This document shows positions 62,459 through 64,000 of a stretch of DNA of 64,000 nucleotides, piece by piece. Origin of the DNA: Gammaproteobacteria bacterium. GTDB lineage: Bacteria > Pseudomonadota > Gammaproteobacteria > Pseudomonadales > Pseudohongiellaceae. Position numbers and translations under genes: made by a program. How positions within the stretch are numbered: position 1 is the stretch's first letter; each line of letters starts with the position of its first letter. Location of the stretch: NCBI GenBank assembly GCA_030682575.1, contig JAUXNX010000001.1, positions 62,001 through 126,000 of the forward strand, given 5' to 3'. A model generated the notes under the pieces. It searched no databases, had not been told where the DNA came from, and was given only the letters and a program-made list of their open reading frames with translations.

Positions 62459-64000
62459 TTACCTCAAACTCTTCCCCACCACCTCCCCCACATCCTTCGA
62501 CAACCCATCCTTCGCACTAACCCTCTCCAACGCCCCCCGCATCATCCCCTGCCTCCCCTCATCATACTTCCTCCACCGGGTCAGCGGAGTCACCAACCGC
62601 GAAGCAATCTGCGGATTCAACCCATCCAGCTCAATAATCCTGTCCGCCAGGAACCCATACCCCGCCCCCGACTTGTCATGAAACTGCACCGGATTCCCAT
62701 TGGCAAACGCGCTGATCAGCGCCCTCACCTTGTTCGGGTTCTTGATGTCGAAGGCTGGATGCTCCATCAACTTCGTTACACGGTCAAGCGTTCCCGGCAA
62801 GGTGCTGGTGGCCTGGACGCTGAACCACTGGTCGACGACCAGGGCTTCGTGCTGCCACTTGGCGTAGAAAGACTGCAGTGCCTGCTGGCGCAGGGGCTCG
62901 GCTTGTGGCATTTCGCTGTTGACGAACAGGCGCAGCGCGGCGCTGACGTCGGTCATGTTGTCGGCCTGCTCGTACTGTGCGTGGCAGGTCTGCAGCCATT
63001 GCGGGTCTTCGGTGCGCATCAGGTAGCTGAGGCTGACGTTCTTCAGGGCGCGGCGCGCGATGCCTGCCGCGTCTGCGGCGTAGGGTTCGGGTGTGGAGTT
63101 CATGTCGTACAGTGCTGCGAACTTGCTTGCCAGTGCTCTGGCCAGTGTGTTCGAAGCAAACTCTCGCACCGCATGAATCCCGGCCACGTCGATCTCGTCG
63201 GCGAGTTCGCTGAGGTAGGCTTCGGTGGGCAGGGTCAGGAGCTGGGCGACGGCTTCCTTGTCCTGTTCTTCGTCGCGCTCGGCCTTGTTGATGCTCATCT
63301 GCAGGATGCTGTCGAATGCGTCGATGACGCCCTGCTCCAGCGTGAGTTCGCGATTGGCCTGGTAGTCCTTGAGCAGGTCCTGCAGCACTTCCACGCCGAG
63401 CTGCTGCGCGGCGTTCCAGCGGTTGAAGCCGTCGGTGTCGTGTGCCATCAGGAAGAGCAGTTCTTCGCGTGTGTAGGCGACCTGGAGTTTTAGAGGTGCG
63501 GAGAAGCCGCGCAGCAACGAGGGCACTGGTGCGTGTTCGATGCCGGTGAAGACAAAGTGGTGCACCTTGTCCCTCACATCCAGCACACGCTCGTTGCGCG
63601 CTTCGCCAGGGTCTTCACCTTCGAGCAGCAGCGGCAGTTCGTTGCCATCGCGGTCCAGCAGCGCCATGCGCAGCGGAATGTGGAACGGTTGCTTGATGGG
63701 TTGTTCTGGCGTGGGCGGGCAGCTCTGTTCCACTGTCAGTTGATAGGTGGAGTATGAAGGGTCGAACTGGCCCCTTGCGCGCAGCACCGGTGTGCCGGCC
63801 TGGGAGTACCAGCGGCGGAACTGGGTGAGGTCGATGCTTCCTGCTTCTTCCATCGCTTTGACGAAGTCTTCCGTGGTGACGGCCTGGCCGTCGTGGCGTT
63901 TGAAGTAGAGATCGCTTCCTTTGCGGAAACGTTCTGGCCCGATCAGTTCGCGGATCATGCGCACGACTTCGGCGCCCTTCTCGTAGATGGTGACGGTGTA
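62459..64000 (-). CDS. pepN: Aminopeptidase N, C-terminal part
   Basis: 514 codons, open at the right edge. The frame at the edge begins YTVTIYEKGAEVVRMI, the segment with the transition-state-stabilising tyrosine of M1 metallopeptidases, so the HEXXH zinc site lies outside. The rest (FRRWYSQAGTPVLRA, LLFLMAHDTDGFNRWNAAQQL, and the C-terminal helical array to GALERVSAKDGLSKDVGEVVG) matches gammaproteobacterial PepN, which degrades cytoplasmic peptides from the N-terminus. Its GC-rich coding marks the return of core genome. Confidence 0.95.
   Translation of the reverse strand, partial: YTVTIYEKGAEVVRMIRELIGPERFRKGSDLYFKRHDGQAVTTEDFVKAMEEAGSIDLTQFRRWYSQAGTPVLRARGQFDPSYSTYQLTVEQSCPPTPEQPIKQPFHIPLRMALLDRDGNELPLLLEGEDPGEARNERVLDVRDKVHHFVFTGIEHAPVPSLLRGFSAPLKLQVAYTREELLFLMAHDTDGFNRWNAAQQLGVEVLQDLLKDYQANRELTLEQGVIDAFDSILQMSINKAERDEEQDKEAVAQLLTLPTEAYLSELADEIDVAGIHAVREFASNTLARALASKFAALYDMNSTPEPYAADAAGIARRALKNVSLSYLMRTEDPQWLQTCHAQYEQADNMTDVSAALRLFVNSEMPQAEPLRQQALQSFYAKWQHEALVVDQWFSVQATSTLPGTLDRVTKLMEHPAFDIKNPNKVRALISAFANGNPVQFHDKSGAGYGFLADRIIELDGLNPQIASRLVTPLTRWRKYDEGRQGMMRGALERVSAKDGLSKDVGEVVGKSLR

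Noticed and set aside
62435-63493. 352-codon plus-strand open frame
   Set aside because: Antisense to pepN; Pro/His-rich and without ribosome site.

Overview
The window is chromosomal DNA from a gammaproteobacterium. Gene content and order resemble the Pseudomonas lineage and its marine relatives: leuC-leuD-asd-fimV, prmB-aroC, sthA-nqrM-apbE-nqrFEDCBA-gap-mfd-csiV-mtiP, cysS-glnS-ppiB-lpxH and acnB. There is no integrase, phage structural gene, rRNA or CRISPR array. The genus cannot be fixed from the sequence alone.

Positions 1-20 kb hold housekeeping genes, mostly on the minus strand. They are the 5' part of fimV, asd, leuD and leuC (leuB is absent), prmB-aroC, folE, two small envelope-protein genes, gpsA, and a full sodium-pumping NADH:quinone oxidoreductase operon (nqrABCDEF) with its flavin-loading gene apbE and iron-delivery gene nqrM, followed by sthA. 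A glyceraldehyde-3-phosphate dehydrogenase with a long N-terminal extension lies upstream of nqrA.

Positions 20-30 kb contain mfd, csiV and methylthioinosine phosphorylase. Next is a MinD/FlhG-like ATPase coupled to a small helical protein, then a convergent pair made of an FkbM methyltransferase and a TPR/O-GlcNAc-transferase-like glycosyltransferase. Positions 30.4-38.7 kb carry a tRNA cluster (Pro, His, Arg), cysS, glnS, ppiB, lpxH, a DUF1289 gene and acnB. acnB is flanked by GGGGTCAG-type repeat sequences, one of them a perfect 23-bp inverted repeat.

Positions 38.9-48.9 kb are transitional. They hold a lone molybdopterin-binding dehydrogenase subunit, a 43-codon remnant of gdhA, and a GntR-ABC-permease operon whose last gene fuses a membrane permease to an alpha/beta hydrolase. 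They also hold HEAT and UPF0149/SEC-C remnants, a DUF222-HNH nuclease with a perfect LexA box, and an ECF sigma/DUF6768 pair.

Positions 49-62.4 kb are an accessory or defence-like region. It contains an XRE/AbiEii-type pair, two GNAT acetyltransferase paralogues and a decayed third copy (each with the same palindrome just downstream), and a tightly coupled three-gene operon (winged helix, nucleotidyltransferase, PP2C-like phosphatase) behind a nested palindromic operator. It also contains a YhcG-type PDDEXK protein, a lone MacB-like permease, and a three-gene cassette (DGQHR/DndB-like protein, unknown 453-residue protein, D12-class adenine methyltransferase). The window ends inside pepN.

The best candidates for undescribed biology are the winged-helix/nucleotidyltransferase/PP2C operon, the DGQHR/unknown/methyltransferase cassette, the permease-hydrolase fusion, and the repeated GNAT-palindrome module. 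All functions were assigned from recognised motifs and gene order. No database search was run.
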